Assembly (NCBI GenBank): GCA_000997945.1
Contig: LCCP01000016.1
Coordinates: forward strand, 1-42,690
DNA length: 42,690 nt
Direction: 5' to 3'
DNA from: Parcubacteria group bacterium GW2011_GWC2_42_12
Lineage (GTDB): Bacteria; Patescibacteriota; Patescibacteriia; Patescibacteriales; GWC2-42-12
Each line of letters starts with the position of its first letter. Position 1 is the first letter of the stretch. Position numbers and translations under genes: made by a program. The notes beneath the pieces were generated by a model. That model ran no database searches. It was not told the DNA's origin and worked only from the letters and a program-made list of their open reading frames with translations. This document shows positions 8,291-15,661 of this stretch, one piece after another.

Positions 8291-8629
8291 TAACATATCG
8301 GGGTGCCATCTCGAGTAATCGAGTGAATAAAATTGGCTTATAACGGTGGACTCCATAATTTACTTAGTTTATAATATAATTATGGACAATACCGTGGGAA
8401 GTCTAACTCAAGAGCAAAAATCAATAATCATCGGCTCGATTTTAGGCGATGGTTATTTGCGCATTATTGAGTTATGACCCTCTAGAGACTTGTTTCTTTT
8501 TACATTAAAAAAGAACTTATAGCGTTGCGGTTAATTTTATAGCGCTATAACACGCCAACTCCTGTTGGAATTTTAACAGGATGAAGATATAGTCCGATCC
8601 TGCGAGTAATCGCAGAAAAATACCGACAG
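8291..8629 (+). mobile_element. group I intron at 23S position 2500 (E. coli numbering)
   Basis: The exon runs to GGCACCT (U2500) and resumes as CGATGTCGGC (C2501). The 5' exon GGCACCT pairs with an internal guide GGGTGCC beginning about 10 nt into the intron, giving the canonical U-G wobble at the splice site. The last intron base is G (CCGACAG), as required. The hallmark AGATATAGTCCG of the P7 region lies near 8586. At 339 nt, with only a stub of a homing gene inside, it is a reduced intron. Position 2500 is a known group I site in large-subunit rRNA. Confidence 0.88.
8382..8477 (+). pseudogene. remnant LAGLIDADG homing endonuclease N-terminus
   Basis: The 31-codon ORF MDNTVGSLTQEQKSIIIGSI, then LGDGYLR, matches the start of LAGLIDADG enzymes (IIGSILGDGYLR contains the first helix motif) but stops at TGA two turns later, and the rest of the domain is missing. 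It is read as a deletion derivative inside the 2500 intron. Confidence 0.75.
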
Positions 8630-8657
8630 CGATGTCGGCTCGTCGCATCCTGGGGGT

Positions 8658-9415
8658 GGAGAAAACGTCATCTTCTCTCCCTATCGGAAACGATAGGGTA
8701 ATAAACGAATCCAAAACGGTGAAGGCCCTTAAATATATTAATTAGGGTTTGCATAATTTGCAGACCCCAGGTATAATAAATTTATGAGGGTTAACCCCGT
8801 GGGAAAGTTATTAACTGAAGTACAAGCGAGTTATCTCGCTGGTTTTATCGATGGAGATGGAGCAATCATGGCCTTACTCGAACGTCATGGCGAAAAACGC
8901 TTTGGTTTTCGGGTTAGAATAGAAATTAAAGTCACGCAGCATCATCGCAATGATGTCTCTTGGCTTTTGGCTTTAACCGGTATCGGTTATATCAGAAAGA
9001 ATGTCCGTTGCCATGAGTGGATAGTTAGGGATCAAATAGCAGCCAAGCGGCTGTTAAAGACTCTGGCTCCATATTCACATACTAAAAATAAGCAGATAAA
9101 AATTGCTTTGGAGATTTTAAATCATCCCAAGCAGACCTTGGTGGATTTAACCGCCATGGCTCGATTGGCAGATACATTGTCCGCGTTTAATGTTCGGTCC
9201 AAAAACCGGCGGAGAAACTATGCGGCAATGATCCAAGTTAATAGCTCCCGTAACGACTGATTCTTGTTAATTTTTGGTTAACAAGATGAGATAGGCGCTT
9301 ATGTTTGTTTAAAGAATTTGCGCGCTTATCACACGGTTCGCACCTAAGAGTTTTGTTTGGCGACAAACAGAACTACGGTGATGGTATAGTCTTACCCCAT
9401 TAGTAATAATGGAAG
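8658..9415 (+). mobile_element. group I intron in helix 91 of 23S, carrying a homing endonuclease gene
   Basis: The exon CATCCTGGGGGTG is interrupted, and GCTCCCAAGGGTTGGGCTG resumes near 9421, so the insertion is in the loop of helix 91 (about E. coli 2528-2531). The 3' part has GTATAGTCTT followed by a small P9-like hairpin (CCATTAGTAATAATGG), as in group I introns, and a terminal G. Downstream of the 5' junction, GGAGAA can pair with TTCTCTCC as a P1-like stem. I could not fix the 5' splice site because a clean U-G pair is not evident; boundaries may be off by a few bases. Confidence 0.75.
8784..9260 (+). CDS. LAGLIDADG homing endonuclease (single-motif)
   Basis: The product is 158 residues. 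YLAGFIDGDGAI (about residues 18-29) is the single LAGLIDADG motif, very like the LAGFVDGDGSI of I-CreI, so the enzyme probably works as a homodimer that cuts intron-less 23S alleles and drives intron homing. Further family features are RVRIEIKVTQHHR (beta strands of the DNA saddle), WLLALTGIGYIRK and a C-terminal basic tail. The gene lies inside the helix 91 intron and appears intact, unlike the stub in the neighbouring intron. It has no Shine-Dalgarno; the ATG follows AATAAATTT. Confidence 0.92.
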   Translation: MRVNPVGKLLTEVQASYLAGFIDGDGAIMALLERHGEKRFGFRVRIEIKVTQHHRNDVSWLLALTGIGYIRKNVRCHEWIVRDQIAAKRLLKTLAPYSHTKNKQIKIALEILNHPKQTLVDLTAMARLADTLSAFNVRSKNRRRNYAAMIQVNSSRND

Positions 9416-9422
9416 GTCGAGC

Positions 9423-9475
<53 letters not shown>

Positions 9476-9865
9476 CCGTCGTAAGACAGGTCGGTCTCCT
9501 ATCTACTATGGTCGTGGAAACTTGAGAAGGACACTCTTTAGTACGAGAGGACCGAGAGTGACGAAGCTCTAGTGTACCGACTGTCCCACCAGGGGCATCG
9601 CCGGGTAGCTATCTTCGGTTAGGATAAACGCTGAAAGCATCTAAGCGTGAAGCCGTCTTCAAGATTAAGTTTCATAGGCTCCCAAGAGAATATTGGGTTG
9701 ATAGGCCCTAGGTGTAAGGTCCGCAAGGACTTCAGCCGAGGGGTACTAATAAGCCGTATGATTTTCCCACATTTTTGTTTTGAAAAGCGTAAATTAAAAA
9801 GAAAAGATTGTGAATTTCGTTGAGGGTGATTTATGAAAACGAACACTCAATAAAAAAGCATCATA

Positions 9866-9984
9866 GTTCTGGTGCTACTTGCGGCGGGGCCACACCTGAT
9901 CCCATCCCGAACTCAGAAGTTAAGCCCGCCAGCGCCGATGGTACTCGGACATTAAGTCCCGGGAGAGTAGGTCAGCGCCGGAAC
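9866..9984 (+). rRNA. rrf: 5S ribosomal RNA
   Basis: The conserved core CCCGAACTCAGAAGTTAAG and GCGCCGATGGTACT are present. The terminal helix is GTTCTGGTGCT / AGCGCCGGAAC. Flanking AAAAAAGCATCAT and ATGGTGCTTTTTT pair as an extension of the helix, and its 3' side ends in six T, so the processing stem probably also acts as the operon terminator. It lies about 100 nt after 23S. The 69-codon plus-strand ORF over it is spurious. Confidence 0.96.
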
Positions 9985-10050
9985 CATGGTGCTTTTTTAA
10001 TTGGGGAAAATGTGATAAAGTTAATATAGTTGATAAATTTTATTAATTTT

Positions 10051-11010
10051 ATGAAGATCATCATCTTTGAGACCAAATCCTGGGAAAAGAAATTTTTTAA
10101 CAAAGCCCTAAAAGGCCATGATTTGAAATTTATTAAAGAGCCGATTAGTTTGGAAAATTGCCAGCTAGCCGGCGGCGCGGAAGTCATCTCGGTTTTTATC
10201 ACCTCAAAAGTGACGGCCGAGATTTTAAACAAATTACCCAATCTAAAATTAATCGCTACCCGTTCTAAGAATATCACGGTTTGCAATGTGCCGTTTTACG
10301 GCGAGAATACCGTGGCCGAACATGCTTTTGCTTTGATTTTAACCTTATCGCGTAATATTCATAAAGCCTATTTGCGCACCACGCGCGGCGACTATACGAT
10401 TGAAGGGCTTAAAGGTTTTGATTTGCGTGGCAAGACTTTAGGCGTAATCGGAGCTGGTCATATCGGCCTTCATCTCATAAAAATGGGCAGGGGCTTTGAT
10501 ATGAAAGTTTTAGCTTATGACAACAACCGCGATGATTGGCAAGCCGATGTTTTGGGTTTTAAATATGTCGGTCTGGAGGAACTTTTGAGAAATTCTGATA
10601 TTATCAGTCTGCATGTACCAGATAATCAGGCCACTCATCATTTAATTAATAAAAGTAATATCGGCCAGATTAAAAAAGGCGCGATTTTAATTAATACGGC
10701 GCGCGGCGGAGTTATTGAAACCGGCGCCTTAATTGAGGCGCTGGATAAAAAGATATTAGCCGGCGTCGGGCTGGACGTTTTAGAGGGAGAAAATTTAGTG
10801 ATGGAAGAGAAGCAATTGGCGTTTGATAAAAAAACTGCCGAAGAAATGCTGGCTTTGGCCAAGGATCATATATTATTTTCTCGCGAAAATGTAATTTTTA
10901 CTCCGCATATCGCCTTTTACAGCGAGGAAGCAATTAGAAGAATCATGGAAGTAACGGCAGACAATATTAATAACTTCAGCGTTGGGCAGGCAAAAAACAT
11001 TGTTAAATAA
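10051..11010 (+). CDS. D-2-hydroxyacid dehydrogenase (D-lactate dehydrogenase-like)
   Basis: The product is 319 residues from ATG 10051 (MKIIIFETKSWEKKFF); the TTG at 10030 in the ORF track adds only a leader-like MINFINF. The NAD-binding Rossmann motif is GVIGAGHIGLHLIKMGRGF (about residues 134-152). The catalytic set is NTARGGVIE (Arg), LDVLEGE (Glu) and FTPHIAFYS (His). The family reduces 2-keto acids to D-hydroxy acids with NADH, in many fermenters pyruvate to D-lactate to regain NAD+. VAEHAFALILTLSR is typical of the D-LDH subgroup. It is monocistronic, between 5S and glmS, with its own SD-less start. Confidence 0.9.
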   Translation: MKIIIFETKSWEKKFFNKALKGHDLKFIKEPISLENCQLAGGAEVISVFITSKVTAEILNKLPNLKLIATRSKNITVCNVPFYGENTVAEHAFALILTLSRNIHKAYLRTTRGDYTIEGLKGFDLRGKTLGVIGAGHIGLHLIKMGRGFDMKVLAYDNNRDDWQADVLGFKYVGLEELLRNSDIISLHVPDNQATHHLINKSNIGQIKKGAILINTARGGVIETGALIEALDKKILAGVGLDVLEGENLVMEEKQLAFDKKTAEEMLALAKDHILFSRENVIFTPHIAFYSEEAIRRIMEVTADNINNFSVGQAKNIVK

Positions 11011-11016
11011 AGGCGG

Positions 11017-11045
11017 TTGCGAGAACTCATTAAAAGTGATAAAAT
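11017..11045 (+). promoter_or_regulatory. promoter of the glmS operon
   Basis: TTGCGA (11017-11022) is followed by 17 bp and TAAAAT (11040-11045), preceded by TGA as an extended -10. Transcription would start near 11052, just before a terminator-like hairpin. Confidence 0.6.
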
Positions 11046-11059
11046 AGAGGCATAAAATT

Positions 11060-11081
11060 AAGCTAGATTACTAGCTTTTTT
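11060..11081 (+). terminator. terminator-like hairpin in the glmS leader
   Basis: The 7-bp stem AAGCTAG / CTAGCTT has a 4-nt loop and a T run. It can end the dehydrogenase transcript, but it also lies downstream of the predicted glmS promoter, about 10 nt into that transcript. Confidence 0.6.
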
Positions 11082-11094
11082 GATACTCAATTTT

Positions 11095-12975
11095 ATGTGC
11101 GGGATCGTTGGTTATATTGGAAAAAATCAAGCTTTGCCAATTTTATTAGACGGCCTGAAACGGCTGGAATATCGCGGCTATGACAGCGCCGGCGTGGCGG
11201 TTAAAACCGCCGACGGAGTTTTTTCCGCTAAGGCGATAGGGAAAATCGTGGAGTTGGAGAAAAAAATTGGAGAAATAAAATCCCCCTTTCCCTGCCCGCT
11301 CGTGCCTCGCAGTGGCAGGCGGGCCCCTTTGTTAAAGAGGGCTAACACAGGCATTGCTCATACGCGCTGGGCTACCCATGGCGCGCCCACCGAAGCTAAC
11401 GCGCATCCGCAGACGGATTGCCAGGGTAAAATTTGGCTGGCGCATAACGGCATCATTGAAAATTATCAGGAATTAAAGACGCGCCTCGCGGCTAAGGGAC
11501 ATAAATTTATTTCCGAGACCGATACGGAAGTTATCGCGCACCTCTTAGAAGATTTGTACGACGGCAACTTAACCGCTACCTTAATTAAGGTTCTAAAAAT
11601 TTTAAAAGGCACTTATGGTTTAGCTGTTTTGCATCGCGATGAGCCGAATAAACTACTGGCGGCCAAGCGCGGTTCGCCCTTAGTTATTGGCCTGGCTGAT
11701 GGCGAATTTATTATCGCCTCGGACGCGGCCGCTATTATCCGTCACACCAAACAGGTTATTTATTTGAATGACGGCGAGATCGCCGAGATTAGCGATCGGG
11801 ATTTTAAAATATTTGACGCCGATAATAATCAAGTTGATAAAAATGTTGATCAAATTGAATGGGATCAAGCAGCCGCGGAAAAAGGCGGTTGGCCGCATTT
11901 TATGTTGAAAGAAATTTTTGAACAGCCGGAGTCAATTGCTAATAGTTTAAGAGGTCGTTTTATGGCTGAAGCAGGCAGGGTAAAATTAGGCGGTCTAGAG
12001 GGCGTGGCGGAAAGGATTAGGCAGACTAATAAAATAATTATTGTGGGCTGCGGTACGGCTCGGCTAGCCGGTTTGGTCGGCGAATATATGATGGAAGAAT
12101 ACGCCGGCGTGCCGACGGAGGTTGACTATGCTCATGAATTTCGTTATCGGAAAGCTGTTTTAGACGAGCAAACTGCTTTAATCGCCATTAGCCAGTCCGG
12201 CGAAACCGCGGATACTTTGGCCGCGGTTCAAGAGGCCAAAGAAAAAGGCTGTTTGACTTTAGGCGTGGTGAATGTGGTTGGGTCGTCAATCGCGCGCGAA
12301 ACCGACGCTGGAGTCTATTCCCATAGCGGGCCGGAAATCGCTGTGGCTTCAACCAAGGCCTTTACTTCGCAGATCGCGATTTTAGTTTTATTTACCGTCA
12401 TGTTCGGGCGGCAAAGGCAGATGTCATTGGCCACCGGGCAGAGGATAATTAATGAGTTAATTGCTTTGCCGGATAAAATCAGGCAAGTTTTAGCTTTAAA
12501 TGACGAGATCAAGCGAGTGGCGGAAAAATATTATAAATTTAAAAATTTTGCTTTTTTAGGCAGAAAATATAATCACCCGATTGCTTTTGAAGGCGCCATT
12601 AAATTAAAAGAAATATCTTATGTGCATGCTGAAGGTTTCGCCTCCGGCGAGATGAAGCATGGCCCGATCGCGCTGATCGACGAGAATTTTCCCTCTTTAG
12701 TTATCGCGCCGCTGGATAGCGTTTATGAAAAGAATTATTCCAGCCTGCAAGAGATAAAAGCGCGTGGCGGGAAAGTTATCGCCATCACTACCGCGGGCAA
12801 TGGAAAGATCAAAGCAGCGGCTGACGAGGTAATTTATATTCCTAAAACTTTAGAAATGTTAACGCCGATTTTAGTTACCGTACCATTGCAACTTTTTGCT
12901 TATCAGATGGCAATCTTAAATGGTCGAGATGTTGACAAGCCGAGGAATCTGGCGAAAAGCGTAACCGTGGAATAA
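11095..12975 (+). CDS. glmS: glutamine-fructose-6-phosphate aminotransferase
   Basis: The product is 626 residues from ATG 11095, which gives the required N-terminus MCGIVGYIG with Cys2 as the glutaminase nucleophile after Met removal; the track start at 11080 is too early. The enzyme makes glucosamine-6-phosphate, the entry to UDP-GlcNAc and peptidoglycan. The glutaminase domain shows RGYDSAGVA, HTRWATHG and the SETDTEV region. Two SIS domains follow (GCGTARLAG, SQSGETADT, KEISYVHAEGFASGEMKHGP), ending KPRNLAKSVTVE. Between IGEIKS and TGIAHTRW is an extra 20-residue segment coded by palindromic repeats. It is the first gene of a six-gene cluster that includes a GlmU-like enzyme. Confidence 0.97.
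   Translation: MCGIVGYIGKNQALPILLDGLKRLEYRGYDSAGVAVKTADGVFSAKAIGKIVELEKKIGEIKSPFPCPLVPRSGRRAPLLKRANTGIAHTRWATHGAPTEANAHPQTDCQGKIWLAHNGIIENYQELKTRLAAKGHKFISETDTEVIAHLLEDLYDGNLTATLIKVLKILKGTYGLAVLHRDEPNKLLAAKRGSPLVIGLADGEFIIASDAAAIIRHTKQVIYLNDGEIAEISDRDFKIFDADNNQVDKNVDQIEWDQAAAEKGGWPHFMLKEIFEQPESIANSLRGRFMAEAGRVKLGGLEGVAERIRQTNKIIIVGCGTARLAGLVGEYMMEEYAGVPTEVDYAHEFRYRKAVLDEQTALIAISQSGETADTLAAVQEAKEKGCLTLGVVNVVGSSIARETDAGVYSHSGPEIAVASTKAFTSQIAILVLFTVMFGRQRQMSLATGQRIINELIALPDKIRQVLALNDEIKRVAEKYYKFKNFAFLGRKYNHPIAFEGAIKLKEISYVHAEGFASGEMKHGPIALIDENFPSLVIAPLDSVYEKNYSSLQEIKARGGKVIAITTAGNGKIKAAADEVIYIPKTLEMLTPILVTVPLQLFAYQMAILNGRDVDKPRNLAKSVTVE
11279..11342 (+). repeat. nested palindromes inserted in frame in glmS
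   Basis: The outer unit AATCCCCCTTTCCC ... CCCTTTGTTAAAGAGGG belongs to the CCCCCTTTATCAAGGGGG family. It is interrupted by a second palindrome (about 11293-11324, TGCCCGC ... GCGGGC). The whole is translated as roughly SPFPCPLVPRSGRRAPLLKR, in a surface loop of the glutaminase domain. Confidence 0.8.
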
Positions 12976-12980
12976 AATAC

Positions 12981-13310
12981 ATGGAAATTAAACAAAAAAA
13001 AGTTAGTGCTAGCGGGATAAGGTTTTTTATTGAGCAAGATGGTAAGGAAGTAGCTCGGGCTTATCTCTATATTTTAAAAAACGATTTGCATCAAGAGCAG
13101 TTTGGATTTTTGGAAGATGTTTTTGTCAGTGAAAATTTAAGGGGACGAGGTATTGGTACCGAGCTGCTTGAGCGAGTTATAAAAACAACCAAGGAGTATA
13201 AATGTTATAAAATGGTAGCGGCTAGCAGGTACGAGAGGTCAAAAGTCCATGATTTATATGAACGGCTGGGTTTTAAAGATTGGGGCAAGGAGTTTAGAAT
13301 GAATTTTTAA
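12981..13310 (+). CDS. GNAT family N-acetyltransferase
   Basis: The product is 109 residues, a minimal GNAT fold. The acetyl-CoA pyrophosphate loop is ENLRGRGIGTELLERVI (about residues 53-69); the preceding strand is GFLEDVFVSENL, and YERLGFKDWGKEFRM ends the domain as in many GNATs. The substrate is unknown. It starts 5 nt after glmS and ends 11 nt before the YvcK gene, so it is cotranscribed. Its position hints at, but does not prove, an amino-sugar or small-amine substrate. Confidence 0.88.
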   Translation: MEIKQKKVSASGIRFFIEQDGKEVARAYLYILKNDLHQEQFGFLEDVFVSENLRGRGIGTELLERVIKTTKEYKCYKMVAASRYERSKVHDLYERLGFKDWGKEFRMNF

Positions 13311-13321
13311 CCGTATTTATT

Positions 13322-14308
13322 ATGAAGGACAAACAGAAAATTGTTACTATCGGCGGCGGAGCCGGTAGCTTTATGGTTTTATCAGGTTTGAAAAAATATT
13401 CTATTGAACTGTCGGCGATCGTCAGCATGTCTGACGATGGCGGATCCACCGGCGTTTTGCGCGACGAACTGGGAGTCTTGCCGCCCGGAGATGTTCGGCA
13501 ATGTTTAGTCGCTTTGTCAAAATCCAGCCAAACCTTAAGAAAATTATTTAATTATCGCTATAGCCAGGGCGGCCTTAAAGGACACACCTTCGGTAATGTC
13601 TTTTTATCAACTTTGGAAAAAGTGACCGGCGGGTTGGATCAGTCCATCAGAGAAGCCGGACGGATCCTAAGAATTCAAGGCCAAGTTTTCCCGGTAACTT
13701 TGAAAAATGTTAGGTTGGTTGCCCTTTTAAAAAATGGGAAAAAGATTTGTGGCGAAAATAAAATCTATTGTGACACTGCGAATTTAATTAATTTAAAAAA
13801 ATTAGCTTTAGAGCCCAGCGCTTCAATTAATCCGAGTCTAAAACCGATTATCAGCCAGGCTGACAAAATTGTTATAAATCCGGGCGATCTCTATTCCAGC
13901 ACTATTCCTAACTTTTTAGTTAAAGGATTGCCCGAAGCTTTGGCTAAAACCAAGGCCAGGGTGATTTGCGTGGGCAATCTCATGACTAAACCGGGCCATA
14001 CCGATGGTTATACTTTAGTTGACTATATCCGGGTAATTGAGCAATATCTCAGCCGTGGCGTGATTGACCATGTGATTTATAATAAAGAACTGCCCAGCCG
14101 AGAATTATTGAAAAAGTACGCCCGTAATGGCGAAGCCGTGGTAAAGCTAGGGGATTTTAAGAAGAAATTGCCTAAGATAAAATTATTGAGTTATAATTTA
14201 TTAAGCCATAAATTTAAGCGGGCGAAAAAAAATGACGCGCTAGGTAATTTTAGGTCGTTAATCAGGCATGATAGTGATAAATTGGCCGAGGTGATTTATA
14301 ATTTGTAG
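13322..14308 (+). CDS. yvcK: YvcK/CofD-like gluconeogenesis factor
   Basis: The product is 328 residues. The start KIVTIGGGAGSFMVLSGLKK, then SMSDDGGSTGVLRDELGVLP and PPGDVRQCLVALS, are signatures of the YvcK (MgfK) branch of the CofD superfamily, as are GNLMTKPGHTDGYTLVDY and VIYNKELPS. In Bacillus the protein binds UDP-sugars and is needed for wall synthesis on gluconeogenic carbon; in other firmicutes it regulates peptidoglycan precursor flow. Its place between glmS and a GlmU-like gene fits a role tied to UDP-GlcNAc supply. It starts with the SD-less context TTATTATG. Confidence 0.92.
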   Translation: MKDKQKIVTIGGGAGSFMVLSGLKKYSIELSAIVSMSDDGGSTGVLRDELGVLPPGDVRQCLVALSKSSQTLRKLFNYRYSQGGLKGHTFGNVFLSTLEKVTGGLDQSIREAGRILRIQGQVFPVTLKNVRLVALLKNGKKICGENKIYCDTANLINLKKLALEPSASINPSLKPIISQADKIVINPGDLYSSTIPNFLVKGLPEALAKTKARVICVGNLMTKPGHTDGYTLVDYIRVIEQYLSRGVIDHVIYNKELPSRELLKKYARNGEAVVKLGDFKKKLPKIKLLSYNLLSHKFKRAKKNDALGNFRSLIRHDSDKLAEVIYNL

Positions 14309-14313
14309 TTTTT

Positions 14314-14919
14314 ATGAAAATTATTTTTGATTTAGATTATACTCTGCTAGATACTGTTCGATTTAAGGACGCCTTGGCCGACATTTTCGTTCAAGAGAAT
14401 TTTTACGCTGATTATAAGAAATATTTTAAGGATCAGGGTATAAATTTTGATCCTAGAGAATACTTAAATATACTAAAAGATGAGGGCAAAATCGATAGCT
14501 ACGCAGAAAAAGAGATAAAGTCAGGCCTGAAAGAATTACTTGGTATGATGGATAATTATTTATTTAGAGGAGTGGCTAAAATTTTAAAGAAATTAAAAGA
14601 TGGCGGAGCCGAATTGATATTATTAACTTTCGGTAATAAAGAATGGCATGAAGATAAAATAAGAACCTTGAGTATTGGCCGGTATTTTACACAAATTGTT
14701 TTTGAAGAGGAGGATAAGGCCGGCAGCGAATATTTAAGGTCGTTGAAAAACACCGAAGAAGAAGTTTTAATTGTTAATGACAATGCTAAGGAAACAGAGA
14801 AAATGATTAAGATCATTGGCGAAAAAGCGAAAGTATTTTTGGTAGATGGTCCTTACGTTAAAAACATTAAACATAATTGGCCGATTCATAAGTTGGTAGA
14901 ATTAATAAATTATAAATAA
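14314..14919 (+). CDS. HAD-superfamily phosphatase
   Basis: The product is 201 residues. Motif I is FDLDYTLLDT at residues 4-13, with the two catalytic Asp as DLD. A four-helix cap follows (about 15-85), motif II is LLTFGNKEW, and the motif IV region is VNDNAKETEKM with Asp-Asn in place of the usual Asp-Asp. Such enzymes hydrolyse small phosphate esters; the substrate is unknown. It is embedded in the glmS operon with gaps of 5 and 2 nt, so a sugar-phosphate substrate is a reasonable guess. Confidence 0.85.
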   Translation: MKIIFDLDYTLLDTVRFKDALADIFVQENFYADYKKYFKDQGINFDPREYLNILKDEGKIDSYAEKEIKSGLKELLGMMDNYLFRGVAKILKKLKDGGAELILLTFGNKEWHEDKIRTLSIGRYFTQIVFEEEDKAGSEYLRSLKNTEEEVLIVNDNAKETEKMIKIIGEKAKVFLVDGPYVKNIKHNWPIHKLVELINYK

Positions 14920-14921
14920 TT

Positions 14922-15656
14922 ATGAAGAAGATTGTCATATTAGCCGCGGGCAAAGGCAAGCGCATGAAATGCGAATTGCCTAAGGTTTTAGTTAAATTAA
15001 AAGGGAAGCCGATGATTGAATACTTGATTCAATCTTGTATTGAATCAGGTGTTGATTCTAGTCCGATTATTGTGGTTTCGCCTGATAATAAAGAAATCAT
15101 CAGTCAGGCCCTAGCCAAATATAGTTGCCGATACGCCATCCAGGACAAGCAACTCGGCACCGGCCATGCTTTATCATGCGCTAAGAGTTTAATTGATAAA
15201 GCGGTTGATCATATAATTTGCCTCTATGGCGATCATCCGTTCGTTGGCGCAACGACTATTAAAAAATTGGTCGAGAATCATAATGGCGTAATTACCATGA
15301 TGACAACTAAAGTAAATGATTTTGAAGATTGGCGCCAATGTTTTTATTATTGGGGCAGGATTATCAGAGGTAAGAATGGCCAAGTTAAAGAAAACATTGA
15401 ATTTCGCGATGCTTCGGATGAAGTTAAATTGGTTAAGGAAGTTAATCCGTCCATGTATTGCTTAGCGACTAATTGGTTATGGGGAAATTTAGCAAAATTA
15501 AATAATCATAATGCGCAAGAGGAATATTATTTAACCGATTTGGTAAAATTGGCCTTTGAACAGAAATTAAAGATTAATACTTTTTTTTTAAACCCTAAAG
15601 AGGTCATGGGCGTAAATAGTCCGGAGGAATTAGCTATGGCTGAAACTTTGATATAA
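14922..15656 (+). CDS. GlmU-type uridylyltransferase (pyrophosphorylase domain only)
   Basis: The product is 244 residues. The nucleotide-binding signature ILAAGKGKRMKCELPKVLVK is at the N-terminus; GKPMIEYLI, GTGHALSCAKS and LYGDHPFVG follow, and MYCLATNWLW and VNSPEELAMAE match the GlmU N-terminal domain. This domain transfers UMP from UTP to GlcNAc-1-phosphate. The left-handed beta-helix acetyltransferase half of bacterial GlmU (another 200 or so residues) is absent. Acetylation of GlcN-1-P must come from elsewhere; the GNAT two genes upstream is a candidate, as inference only. Another sugar-1-phosphate substrate is possible. Confidence 0.85.
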   Translation: MKKIVILAAGKGKRMKCELPKVLVKLKGKPMIEYLIQSCIESGVDSSPIIVVSPDNKEIISQALAKYSCRYAIQDKQLGTGHALSCAKSLIDKAVDHIICLYGDHPFVGATTIKKLVENHNGVITMMTTKVNDFEDWRQCFYYWGRIIRGKNGQVKENIEFRDASDEVKLVKEVNPSMYCLATNWLWGNLAKLNNHNAQEEYYLTDLVKLAFEQKLKINTFFLNPKEVMGVNSPEELAMAETLI

Positions 15657-15661
15657 TTTTT

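Noticed and set aside
9820-10029. Plus-strand 69-codon ORF
   Set aside because: It covers the 5S rRNA gene; the translation is of rRNA sequence.
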